NCBI GenBank assembly: GCA_022836915.1
Contig: CP094668.1
Location: forward strand, 1,116,001 to 1,180,000
Source: Paenibacillus sp. OVF10
GTDB taxonomy: Bacteria; Bacillota; Bacilli; Paenibacillales; Paenibacillaceae
Direction of reading: 5' to 3'
DNA: 64,000 nucleotides
Below are positions 20,779 to 30,333 of the stretch, piece by piece (within the stretch, counting starts at the first letter, position 1; every line of letters begins with the position of its first letter). The translations under genes were made by a program, and so were the position numbers. The notes under the pieces are model-generated. The model ran no database searches. It was not told the DNA's origin and worked only from the letters and a program-made list of their open reading frames with translations.

Positions 20779-22157
20779 TGGATGGCGTTGTTCGAATTCT
20801 AAGAAAGTTTGTAGGATCTACCATTCTGGTATCTGTGGTGCTGTTATTGTTCAATCTAATTCTGCTAGGTTCGCTGATCTTCAAGGAAATTCATGAGGGT
20901 CCTTCCCCGGTGCGGTTGTGAAACAGATGGCCAGTGGTCTGAGTAAGGGCGAGCAGGGGGCCTATGCGCTAAACAGCGATGGAATGCAACTGCTGGATAC
21001 ATATCAGGCTTGGGCGATGCTGCTCGATCCCCAGGGCAAGGTACAGTGGAGCGAACGGCTTCCGGCTGAAGTCCCGCGCTCTTATGACGTGACGGATGTT
21101 GCGAAGTTCTCGCGATACTATCTTAAGGAATACCCGGTGTACGTATGGGAACGTGAAGATGGATTATTGGTCGTAGGCTACCCTAAGAATACGTACGGAA
21201 AATACCAGTTCGACTTTCTGGCAGAGTGGCTCAAGTCATTGCCTATTCGGATCATACTATTGTTGGTGTGTAATGTGGCTCTTGCTCTACTAGTATCCAT
21301 ACTCATTGGAACGCGGGTGATCCGTAGTATTCGACCGTTAATCCATGGCATTCACGCATTGGCAAAGGAAGAGCCTGTTCACGTCGAAACCAAAGGTATA
21401 TTTAATGACCTGTCACAAAGCATCAATTCAACATCCCGTATGCTTCAGGACAAGGATGATGCTCTAAAAGCGAGAGATGAAGCGCGATCCAACTGGATCG
21501 CAGGCATTTCTCATGATATACGGACACCTTTGTCCATGATTCTGGGCTACGCGAGTGAGTTGGAGGAGCAATCGGATTTGTCAGCCGAGCACAAACAGCA
21601 GGCCTCCATTATTCGTCGCCAGGGTGAACGCCTGCGGTCACTGGTCAGCGATCTAAACCTGGTATCCATGCTGGAGTATGAGATGCAGCCTCTACAGTTG
21701 AAGTCGATTCGACTCTCGGTACTAGCAAGGCAGGCTGTGTCGGATTTTTGAATAATGGACTGGATGAGCGTTATCCAATCTCGCTTCATGTTCAGGACGA
21801 GAGTCTTCATGTTATGGGGGATGAACGATTATTGTATCGTGCAGTAACGAATTTGGTACAAAACAGTATCACGCATAACCCGGAGGGTGTGCAATTGTGT
21901 TGGAAACGATGCGTGCAGCAGAGGATGTATGTTGTGAATTTGTGGTGTCAGATGATGGAAAAGGAATTCCAAAAGAGTATCTGGACGATGTGGTGGTTCT
22001 CCCCTATGCGGCAGGGCGCGTACGGCCTTCCCGTCAGGGACATGGCTTAGGGCTTCCAATGGTATCAAGGATTGCGCAGGCTCATCGGGGAAAGCTTATT
22101 CTTGAGAGTGATAGTGGGGAAGGGCTTAGAGCTGCTTTGCAGTTGCCTGCTACTTAG
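20778..22157 (+). CDS. lanK: sensor histidine kinase of the lantibiotic cluster (three frame breaks)
   Basis: About 460 residues after repair; starts in the TGATG overlap with lanR. Order: membrane segment (residues 12-35), extracellular sensor of about 120 residues, second membrane segment (IILLLVCNVALALLVSILIG), HAMP-like linker, HisKA box (NWIAGISHDIRTPLSMILGY), HATPase N box (LVQNSITHNP) and G boxes (DDGKGIP, GHGLGLPMV). Breaks occur near 20907 (C run), 21746 (T run) and 21894 (A run); each needs one added base. Two-membrane-segment kinases with a sizeable extracellular loop commonly sense peptides in such clusters. Confidence 0.85.
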
Positions 22158-22158
22158 A

Positions 22159-22186
22159 AAAACACCTGTCTTGGACAGGTGTTTAA
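22159..22186 (+). terminator. rho-independent terminator after lanRK
   Basis: AAACACCTGTC and GACAGGTGTTT form a perfect 11-bp stem with a 3-base loop, directly behind the lanK stop. It separates lanRK from lanA, so lanA must have its own promoter. Confidence 0.88.
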
Positions 22187-22282
22187 AATTTTGTGCATTT
22201 AACAACGAAATAACACAATTTTGTTGTGATTCTAGTAAAAGCGATTTATTTTGTCAAATGGTGGTAAAATCCCGAAAATGGA

Positions 22283-22312
22283 TTTACAAAAACTAGCAAA
22301 TTATGCTAGAAT
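22283..22312 (+). promoter_or_regulatory. lanA promoter with an inverted repeat inside the spacer
   Basis: TTTACA (22283-22288) and TAGAAT (22307-22312) are 18 bp apart. The perfect palindrome CTAGCA-AATTA-TGCTAG (22293-22309) fills the spacer and touches the -10 box, the position expected of an operator. The leader to the lanA start is about 115 bp of AT-rich sequence. Confidence 0.6.
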
Positions 22313-22434
22313 GAATATATAGAAAATAATTACATAATTTAAATATTTTACAATATCCTGCAGTTGAGTTCAACATTGGTGTTTAGCTTTTTATAAGCTA
22401 TACATATAAAAAAATTCGAATGGAGGTTTTTTCA

Positions 22435-22617
22435 ATGAAACAATTCAATCTCGAAGCATTGCGAGCAATCGAGGACATCAGTGATGACGAGCTTATGGTC
22501 ATTACAGGGGCGGTATCTGTAATTGATGCTCAAGCTAGTGGCGGTGTATTTTGTACGGTAAGTCATGAATGTCATTATAATTCGGTTTCACCTTCTTCCT
22601 GGCTTACTTGTTGTTAA
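22435..22617 (+). CDS. lanA: class II lantibiotic precursor peptide, lacticin 481-like with an extra cysteine
   Basis: 60 residues; ATG 22435 follows TGGAGG. The leader (residues 1-26, MKQFNLEALRAIED, then ISDDELMVITGA) has the ELxxIxGA ending of lacticin 481-type leaders, followed by a segment ending in SGG (35-37). The C-terminus holds Cys40, Thr41, Ser43, Cys46, Asn49-Ser50, Thr58, Cys59 and Cys60. TVSHEC (41-46) and the final TCC align with lacticin 481 (TISHEC, TCC) and nukacin ISK-1 (TVSHDC, TCC), predicting rings 41-46, 43-59 and 50-60 plus Dhb58. Unlike those peptides there is a fourth cysteine (Cys40) and a 7- rather than 5-residue stretch between Ser50 and Thr58. LanM and LanT genes follow directly. 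Confidence 0.93.
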   Translation: MKQFNLEALRAIEDISDDELMVITGAVSVIDAQASGGVFCTVSHECHYNSVSPSSWLTCC

Positions 22618-22633
22618 ATTTTACTCTCATCTT

Positions 22634-22674
22634 CAAGCACATAGCTGATTTCAGTTATGTGCTTGATTTTTTTA
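22634..22674 (+). terminator. hairpin with T run between lanA and lanM (attenuator)
   Basis: CAAGCACATAGCTGA pairs with TCAGTTATGTGCTTG, with one G-T wobble, and is followed by a T run ending near 22673. Partial read-through would yield much more lanA than lanMT message, the usual ratio in lantibiotic operons. Confidence 0.82.
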
Positions 22675-22718
22675 TGTGAGATTTTGGACACCAAACCATC
22701 CAATAGAAGGGGAATGAA

Positions 22719-25700
22719 ATGATGAGCATACAGGAGCGATTACATGACTCCCGCTGGAGTGATGCACTCTACTTAACAGAGAAATACAAACAGTTTGTGC
22801 AGCGATATACTGCACAAGTTCCCAACGTTCCGAATGTGGACAAGCCTGTAGAGCAAACGGATTCAGGAAGAATGCAGCAATGGCTTGACAAGTTTTTTCA
22901 GGACCAGGAGCAATTGTCGAATCGCTTCCAGGCTGAATCCATGAATGTGGATACGGTGCAGGCAATGTTTAATGATGCAGGTTTTATGTACGACTTTGCT
23001 GAAATGACTTGGCATCAGGAACTCCGCAGAACATTTCTTGAGAATGAGCATCTGGAGATCGAATACTTTATTGAGGGCGATACGGATGAAATTCCGTTCT
23101 TTGAGTTTTCCAAACCCTTTCTGCAACGATCCATTCAGATCATGACCGATGGCCTGAATGAAGGATATGACTGGTTGGACAAACGGCGTGTTACAGGGCT
23201 TGTTCTGAAGACGGTCTCGGATAAAGTTTTCCACATGTCTGCCAAGACACTAATCTATGAGTTAAACAAAGCGAGATTACAAGATGAATTGAGAGGTGAG
23301 GATTCCCGGCAGCGGTATCAGTACTTTGTGAGCCAGAACATCCAGTCCAGAGAACAGATTCTCGCCTTACTGCTGGAATATCCTGTTCTTGCCCGAGGAC
23401 TTGTTGAGCACACTCTTCGGATCAGTCTTAATATGATGCGTGTTCTGGAGCGCCTGACGAGAGATCGTCGTGAACTGGAGTCTTTTTTGGTTTCGAGCTG
23501 GATAAGCTGGAGGATATCGTATTTCTCGGGGATTCACATAATGGTGGAGCCAGTGTATTGCGGTTAGCGTTTGCGGGAGGGCAATGTCATGTACAAACCA
23601 AGGAACATGGCCATCGACACCGCTTTTGCCAGACTGTTGCAATGGTTTAACGATCAGCAAACGGGGTTGCCGTTCCGTATTGCCAAATCGCTGGATCGCT
23701 CCGAATATGGCTGGCAGCAATTTATACCCTATGAGGAAGTCACCAGTCTGGAGGCAGCGGAACGTTTTTTTGAACGGCAGGGGCAGTATCTCGCTATTCT
23801 ATATGCCGTTAACGCAACGGACATGCATATGGAGAACATCGTTGCCCAAGGTGAGCATCCATTCTTTGTCGATCTGGAATCACTGCTGCACAATCAGCCC
23901 TTCAAATATGTGGAGGACAAGGAATACTATACGGCGCTGGAGAAGACCCTTTCGATATTGAATGACTCCGTGTTAAAAACGAGCATGCTGCCCACGCTGG
24001 ACTCCAATGCCTTGTATCACAGTGATCTAAGCGGGCTTGCGGGGGACGTAGATCAGGTACTCAACACGTATGAGATTCACGATAAGAATACAGATACCAT
24101 GAGAATACAAAGAAGCAAAGTAAGTGTGAGTCGGTTCAGTCATTTGCCTTCATATGAACAGACCCCCATCAAACCTGAACGATATATCCAAAGTTTGAAG
24201 AAGGGTTTCTATCGTATATACAACGCCATCATGGAGCAAAAGGAGTCGTTTATCTCCATCGTTTGCAATTATTTTTATGGTTGTGCTGTACGAACGATCG
24301 TTCGTCCGACTGTTACATATTTTACGCTGATTGAAGCCAGCTCCCATCCCAAATATCTCAGAAACGGGCTGGATAAGAGCTTGTTGTTCGACATGATGTG
24401 GATGATTGTACGACAGGATCGTATGCGTGAAAAGCTCGTGAAATATGAATGCTACGATCTATTGCACGGAGACGTACCTATGTTCCAGACCTGTATCGGC
24501 CAGGACATGTTGTTTCACCACCACGACAACCAAGCCATTGCCGGCGTATTTTCCTCTGATATTTTAACGCAGACTGCGGATAAAGTGCGGGCAATGAACC
24601 CAAAAGACATGGACATGCAGTGGGAATTTACCGAAAGGACACTTCAGACCAAGTATGTGCTGGAACGTTCATTCGCTATGGAGAAGAGTACCGCAAGTGT
24701 GCAACCGGCACAGTTGAATGAACTTCGAATACCCATGACAAAGGAAGAATATTTGCATGAAGCCGTAAGGATCGGGGATTACATAAAGGATATTGCCATT
24801 ATGGGAGATGAAGGTCTTTCGGTGTCATGGATCAGCATGGGTATGGATGCAGACGAGAAGTTAATCTACAAATCTTCGGAATTGGGGTTATATAACGGGG
24901 TAACGGGCATTGCCTATTTCTATCTGTATCTGAGTCAGGAGACAGGTGACCACAAATATATGCAGATGGTTCATCTGTGTATTCAGACAGCCTGGGAGAT
25001 GATCCGCAAAAAAATCGATAAAAACATCTCATTGTTCACTGGCTATGGATCACTTCTCTATTTACTGGTTCATAAAGCCAACGTATGTTCTGAACCGGGG
25101 ATTAACCCGGATACGCTGGAATTGCTCGATATCCTGGACGATATGGTCGATAATGATCAGCAATTGGATGTGATCTCAGGTTGTGCAGGTACATTGATGG
25201 CTTGTGTGGACATGTATATGAACTTTCAATCGCAAAAAGCGTTGGACGTGGCTGTGCGATGCGGAGATCGTTTGCTGAAGCTTGCGCAGCCGATGGATCA
25301 AGGTATGGCTTGGGTGACGTCAGCGATTAATAAAACGCCACTTAGCGGCATTGCACACGGGAACGCAGGCATCTGTCTGAGTTTGGCCCGTCTATACAGT
25401 GCTACAGGCAACAAAGCCTATCTTGAAACCTGTATGGAAGGACTGAAGTATGAGGAAGCCCTCTACAGTCCTGAAGTGAACAATTGGAAAGATCTGCGGT
25501 TCACCGATGGCAGCATGCCGGAAGAACATTATGTCATGTACTGGTGTAATGGCGCACCTGGTCTAGGGATCGCCCGTATAGGGTTAGCGCAGCAATTGAG
25601 GTCATTAGGAGCTATGGATACAGTTGAGAAGGATATTCGCAGAGCGTTAGCCAAGACGATGGAAGAAGGGTTCACAGAAGTTAGCTATTCGCTCTGCCAT

Positions 25701-26066
25701 GGGGATATGGGCAATCTGGAGTTGTTCCTACTCGCAGCCGAATATTTGCAGGATGAAGAGTTGAAGGAGTACTCAGTTCAGATAGCAAATTACATTGTGA
25801 CACAGGTGAGACATGATAACCATCATTGGAGATGCGGCATTCCGGGTCGTCAGCAAATCCCAGGACTGATGCTAGGGCTTGCCGGCATTGGATATCAATT
25901 GCTCCGACTTTACAATCGTGACCTGCCTTCGGTACTCATGATGGAGGGACCAAAAGGCAAGGAAATAAGGGATATGGCGCAGACATACGCTATGGAAACG
26001 GCATCCGCTCAGCAGCAGATGGACACAATGGAACAGTCACCCCATATGGGGCAGCATTATGCCTGA
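22719..26066 (+). CDS. lanM: class II lanthionine synthetase LanM (two frame breaks)
   Basis: About 1116 residues after repair; ATG 22719 follows AGAAGGGGA. It dehydrates Ser/Thr of the LanA core and closes the thioether rings. The N-terminal dehydratase domain (DUF4135) includes MYKPRNMAIDTAF and RPTVTYFTLIEASSHPKYLR. The C-terminal LanC-like cyclase has GIAHGNAGICLSLARLY, and the zinc ligands Cys in YWCNGAPG and Cys-His in SLCHGDMGNLE. Frame breaks: near 23488 (T run, one base missing, giving LESFFGFELDKLEDIVFLGD) and near 23577 (G run). The second needs two added Gs (AGGGNVMYKPR, which keeps the family spacing) or one removed. The two shifts cancel. Confidence 0.92.
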
Positions 26067-28278
26067 ACGGCCTGTATTCCGTCTGCGCGGAAAGAGACAA
26101 CGCAAAGTCCCTGTCAAACTGCAAATGAATCAATATGATTGTGGCCCTAGTTGCCTACATATGTTACTCGCATATCACGGCTACGAAGCGGATTTCACGG
26201 ATCTGAAGGAACGTTTTGCAATGCTGGGGAACGGTCGGGATGGCAGTTCCATGCTCAAAATGAAAGAGGTTGCCCAGACCTATCATTTGAAAGGGATAGC
26301 TAAAAAAGCGCCTGTTGAATCACTCAACAATGACTTTCTGCCAATCATTTGTTTCTGGGAAGACAGCCATTTTGTCGTGCTTGAGCGGATCAAGACGGGT
26401 GGTCAGTTCATTATTGTCGATCCGGCTTTGGGCAGGCTGGTTATCAGTACGCAGGAGTTTGCGGAGAAATATTCAGGTATTTTTTTGCTCGTATATCCGG
26501 ATGATGGCTTTGTACCTTTGTCCGAGAAAAAGATTAGTAAAGTGGCGTACTTCAAGGATTTGATTCGCAGTAACAAAAAATATTTTGTTTGGACCATTCT
26601 ACTTGCTCTGGGGTTGCAGTTGGTTTCGGTGGCCTTTCCGTTCCTGATGCAAGTTTCAATTGATGCGGCTACTAGCGGTGAGGGTTACTCGTTATTTCCT
26701 GTCCTAATCACCAGCATTGTGCTGTTAACCCTGTTTCAGATCGGCTTCAGTTATATGAAGGATATGTGCATTGTACGGCTTCAGGAATTGCTGGATTCCC
26801 AACTGACGACAAACTTTGTCTCACATATGCTCAGACTGCCTTATCAATATTTTGAAATTCGTTCACGTGGGGATCTGATGCTGCGAATTAATAGCAACAC
26901 AACCATTCGGGAAATTTTGTCCCAGAAGATGATCTCTACGCTGATCAATCTATTTTTAATTGTTGTTACATTCACATATATTATAATCCAGTCCCGTTTG
27001 ATCGCTTTCACACTGCTTGGTGTAGGGCTGATACAAATTCTTGTTTTTGTATACACACGCAGCAGATTCAAGAAGCTGACACAAACTCAGATTGTCGCCC
27101 AAAGTCTGGCTGGATCATTCATGACGGAAGTGTTGGAAGGCATCTCGACCATCAAATCACTAGGGATTGAAGAGCGTACCGCGGAGAAATGGAGAGCGTT
27201 GTTCAAGCGTCAACTCGCAACAGTCAAGGAAAAAGCGATTTTTCAGACGAGAGTGAATACCGTGACCAATACGCTGAACTTTATGACTCCGATGCTCATT
27301 CTACTGGTGGGATTATATCAGATTATGCAGGGGAATATGACCCTCGGTATGCTCGTTTCATTCCAGTCTCTTGCCGCGCTGTTTCTGGGGCCGTTGAACT
27401 CGCTTGCTTTGATGCTCAATGAGTTCGTGATGGCGGATGCGCTACTGGATCGAATCTATGATGTCATTCAAGCCGAGGAAAGTAATAAATTCAAGAAAAA
27501 ATCAACGCCACCCCTTCATGGCGTGAAGCTAAATGGGGATATTACAATTGATCAGATCAGCTTCAGGTATACGGACTATGGTGAAGATGTGCTTAAAAAT
27601 ATCAATATTGCAATCAAAGCGGGGCAAAGGATCGCTCTGGTTGGCAAATCAGGATCAGGAAAGAGCACCTTGGCAAAATTGCTGGTAGGGCTGTACACGC
27701 CGACCCAGGGCAATATCTATTTTGACGGGATGAATGTAGAAGAACTGGAACAGCAGGATATTCGCAGCCAGATCAGTATCGTGCTTCAGGATAACTTTGT
27801 TTTTAACAATACTGTTCATGACAACATTAGGCTGCACGCAGCGGATTCAACCCTGGAGGATGTGATGATCGCAGCGAAGCTGGCTGATATTCATGCCGAT
27901 ATTGAGAAGATGCCAATGAAGTATAATACACTGATCTCTGAGGCGGGATCGAACCTGTCTGGAGGGCAGAAGCAACGGGTAGCTCTCGCACGAGCATTGG
28001 TGAGCAGACCCAAAGTTCTTCTGTTGGATGAGGCAACCAGTGCTTTGGATACCGTTACAGAGGCGACCATTGCCCATAATCTGAACATGTTGAAATGTAC
28101 CCAGATTATCATTGCCCACAGGCTAAGTACGATCCGAAGCGCGGACACCATATATGTGCTGGACCAAGGTGAACTCGTTGATGCTGGAACACATGATGAA
28201 TTGATTGGGCGGTGTAAATCCTACAATGATCTCGTGTGTGAACAACTGGACGAAACCGGGGCCAGACAGTATGGATGA
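26059..28278 (+). CDS. lanT: lantibiotic leader peptidase/ABC exporter LanT (C39 family)
   Basis: 739 residues, overlapping lanM by 8 bp. The N-terminal C39 cysteine protease domain has the catalytic Cys28 (NQYDCGPSCLHMLL), His in DSHFVVLERI and Asp in IIVDPALGRL; it cuts after double-glycine-type sites (GG or GA). Six membrane segments follow, then a nucleotide-binding domain with [25 protein letters not shown] and VLLLDEATSALD. It removes the LanA leader and exports the modified peptide. The gene is intact, unlike its neighbour lanM. Confidence 0.94.
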   Translation: MPERPVFRLRGKRQRKVPVKLQMNQYDCGPSCLHMLLAYHGYEADFTDLKERFAMLGNGRDGSSMLKMKEVAQTYHLKGIAKKAPVESLNNDFLPIICFWEDSHFVVLERIKTGGQFIIVDPALGRLVISTQEFAEKYSGIFLLVYPDDGFVPLSEKKISKVAYFKDLIRSNKKYFVWTILLALGLQLVSVAFPFLMQVSIDAATSGEGYSLFPVLITSIVLLTLFQIGFSYMKDMCIVRLQELLDSQLTTNFVSHMLRLPYQYFEIRSRGDLMLRINSNTTIREILSQKMISTLINLFLIVVTFTYIIIQSRLIAFTLLGVGLIQILVFVYTRSRFKKLTQTQIVAQSLAGSFMTEVLEGISTIKSLGIEERTAEKWRALFKRQLATVKEKAIFQTRVNTVTNTLNFMTPMLILLVGLYQIMQGNMTLGMLVSFQSLAALFLGPLNSLALMLNEFVMADALLDRIYDVIQAEESNKFKKKSTPPLHGVKLNGDITIDQISFRYTDYGEDVLKNINIAIKAGQRIALVGKSGSGKSTLAKLLVGLYTPTQGNIYFDGMNVEELEQQDIRSQISIVLQDNFVFNNTVHDNIRLHAADSTLEDVMIAAKLADIHADIEKMPMKYNTLISEAGSNLSGGQKQRVALARALVSRPKVLLLDEATSALDTVTEATIAHNLNMLKCTQIIIAHRLSTIRSADTIYVLDQGELVDAGTHDELIGRCKSYNDLVCEQLDETGARQYG

Positions 28279-28316
28279 GGCTAGTGAGGATGATGTTCGC
28301 GGAAGACAAAGGCTTT

Positions 28317-28355
28317 CTTTTCTACACAATATGTGTTGAAAAGGATGCTTTTTTT
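28317..28355 (+). terminator. terminator at the end of the lantibiotic operon
   Basis: CTTTTCTACAC pairs with GTGTTGAAAAG around a short AT-rich loop, followed shortly by a run of seven Ts. It lies about 40 bp after lanT. The rest of 28356-28516 shows no convincing gene. Confidence 0.65.
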
Positions 28356-28516
28356 ATATATGGAAAGCCGAGAAGCTAAACTGATGCAAGAATTAGGAAA
28401 GTGGGTAATGTACACCAAAGTGTCCTATTTGAATCATATAGGAAGAAAGTTACATGAAAACGATCCTGTTAGCCGATATGGCTCATGTTGATTTTGTACT
28501 ATGATGCAGGTAACAG

Positions 28517-28936
28517 ATGAATAGGGTGTACTTCACATATAGTGAATGCCTCGATTCTACCAAGAGGGGGATTCGTATTAAACGTGCAGGATGGTTGAAG
28601 GGTTTATTCACACTAATGATAGTGTTTACTATATTTCTGGGAGGTTGTCAGAACATGAATGCAAGTGAGAAGGAAGCTTTATACCAAGAAGCTGAAGCAA
28701 CCGTAATTCAGCACTTCAAGCAGAAGTTTGAACTGGATGTTGTGATTACAAGCAAAGAGTTGTTGCCGGAAATGGCAGTGTCCCAGATTGGTCTGAAAGG
28801 CCATGTGAAAGATCATGAAGATCAGAGCTTTGGCATTTCGTACGACTACAAAAAGAAGGTAACCAAGAACCTGGTCATTAGCCCTGAGATTGAGAAAGTG
28901 ATGATGGCCAAGGGACACGATCCATACGCCAAATAA
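28517..28936 (+). CDS. lipoprotein, probable immunity protein for the adjacent lipase toxin (TilA-like)
   Basis: 139 residues from ATG 28517, which has only a weak ribosome binding site, so a start nearer the signal peptide is possible. A hydrophobic segment (WLKGLFTLMIVFTIFLGGC) ends in a lipobox (LGGC), predicting a lipid-anchored protein of about 90 residues on the outer membrane face. I do not recognise a named domain in it. It ends 15 bp before a lipase gene with a helical secretion-type domain. In S. aureus the type VII lipase toxin TslA is neutralised by the lipoprotein TilA; the same gene pairing suggests the same role here, by inference. Confidence 0.6.
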   Translation: MNRVYFTYSECLDSTKRGIRIKRAGWLKGLFTLMIVFTIFLGGCQNMNASEKEALYQEAEATVIQHFKQKFELDVVITSKELLPEMAVSQIGLKGHVKDHEDQSFGISYDYKKKVTKNLVISPEIEKVMMAKGHDPYAK

Positions 28937-28951
28937 AGGGAGGTGTAGTTA

Positions 28952-30285
28952 TTGAGTAACGGGTCCAATATTGATGATGAAACGTATAAAACGATGTCTG
29001 ATCTAGCCTACCAGGATCAAAAGGCTGGAGACAAATTAACGGAACTCCCCGGATGGGAGGTCCTTGAGGGGACGGAAAGCAACAAACTTTCCGGTTTTGA
29101 TGCCGTAACCTTTTATAATCCCGAGACCAAGGAAGCGGTCATTGCTTATCGTGGTACAGAAGGAAGTGCGTCCTTGGATCGGTCTGTACCTGACTTTGTC
29201 ATGGATGGCCGTATTGGGGGCGGAGAGTTGATTCGTAAGGGTCAGCAGGAGGCTGGGAATTTTGTTAATAATCTTACGCCGGATTGGCTCGACAAAGGGG
29301 TCCAAGGCGTCAAGGACTTCACAGGCATATCCAAAGTGGAGAATTGGGCTGGTGACAGGGTAAGAGACGTGGAGAACTGGACGGGTGATCGCGTAAAGGA
29401 TATTGAAAAGACCGTTTCCCCTACAGGCTGGGCCAATCAGATGTATCAATCCGAAGACTACGCAAATCACATGCAGAACAAGCATAAGGACCTGAATTTC
29501 TCGATGACCGGACATTCCTTGGGCGGGGAAATGCACAATATGCGTCTGCTTATACAGGAATTCCAGCCGTGACGTTCAGTGCACCATCGGTAATGGGGAA
29601 TTTGACTCCAGAAATGCGGCGCCGGGCTGAATCGGGTGAGTTTGACGGGCAGGTTGTGAACTATGCCAATCCCAGTGATCTGGTAGCCAGCGGAACATTG
29701 GGAGGATATGACCGGCATGTAGGATCGACCTTCTACATTAATTCCAATTATGAGGATGCCAATGATGGAGTGGGCATTATCGATAAGGCCAAGAACTCAT
29801 TTGGCGGGGAAAACTATCACAGTCTGGATCAATATGATTTCAAAAATGGTTACATATCCAATGACCTGTATGATCCGATCACCGGAGAGAGAATCCGCTA
29901 TTCACCGCGCCTTATGGATCACATGGGACCGTTCAGCAAGAACTTCGGTCCGTTACGTTCCAAGTCTGGCGGCGGTATGGCTGCAGTGGGAGGCGCTTCC
30001 GGTTTGATTCAGGTAACGCCCGAAGAACTGAAAAGCGTCGCTTCCCGGTGGAAGCAAAATGCACAGCAATGCAATGCGGAGCTGAATCAGGTAAGGAGCC
30101 GCATGGCTCAATACCTGCATACAAGCCGTAGTCGCAGGCTGGAGCCAATTGTCACCCAACTGGACGCGTCGATTCAAGAACTTAGCACATGGCATATGAA
30201 ACATACCAGCCAGTTCCTGAACTTTATTGATGAGAAAGCAGATGCCTTCCGGCAGGCGGACGAGAGTCCGGTTCATTTTAATTAG
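28952..30285 (+). CDS. lipase (alpha/beta hydrolase) with C-terminal WXG100-like helical domain; TslA-like candidate type VII effector (one frame break)
   Basis: About 444 residues after repair; TTG 28952 follows AAAGGGAGGTG. Residues 1-330 resemble lipase class 3/DUF2974: EAVIAYRGTEGS (oxyanion region), nucleophile elbow TGHSLGGG, Asp in YANPSDLVASGTLGG and His in YHSLDQYDF. The frame breaks near 29525, where one more G gives SLGGGNAQYASAYTGIPAVT. Residues about 355-440 (IQVTPEELKSVASRWKQN onward) form a WXG100-like helical hairpin without signal peptide. The catalytic domain precedes the helical domain, the reverse of LXG toxins and as in TslA of S. aureus. A repeated VENWTGDRVKD/VENWAGDRVRD motif lies in the lipase insert. 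Confidence 0.8.
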
Positions 30286-30333
30286 GAACCAGGTTGGTAA
30301 TGTCGATATCACGTACATGGGGAGGGAACGCAA

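Noticed and set aside
28360..28500. Possible 45-codon plus-strand frame after lanT, considered as a second precursor peptide
   Set aside because: No ribosome binding site, no leader-like ELxxI-GA or GG motif, only one Cys; it begins in the terminator tail.
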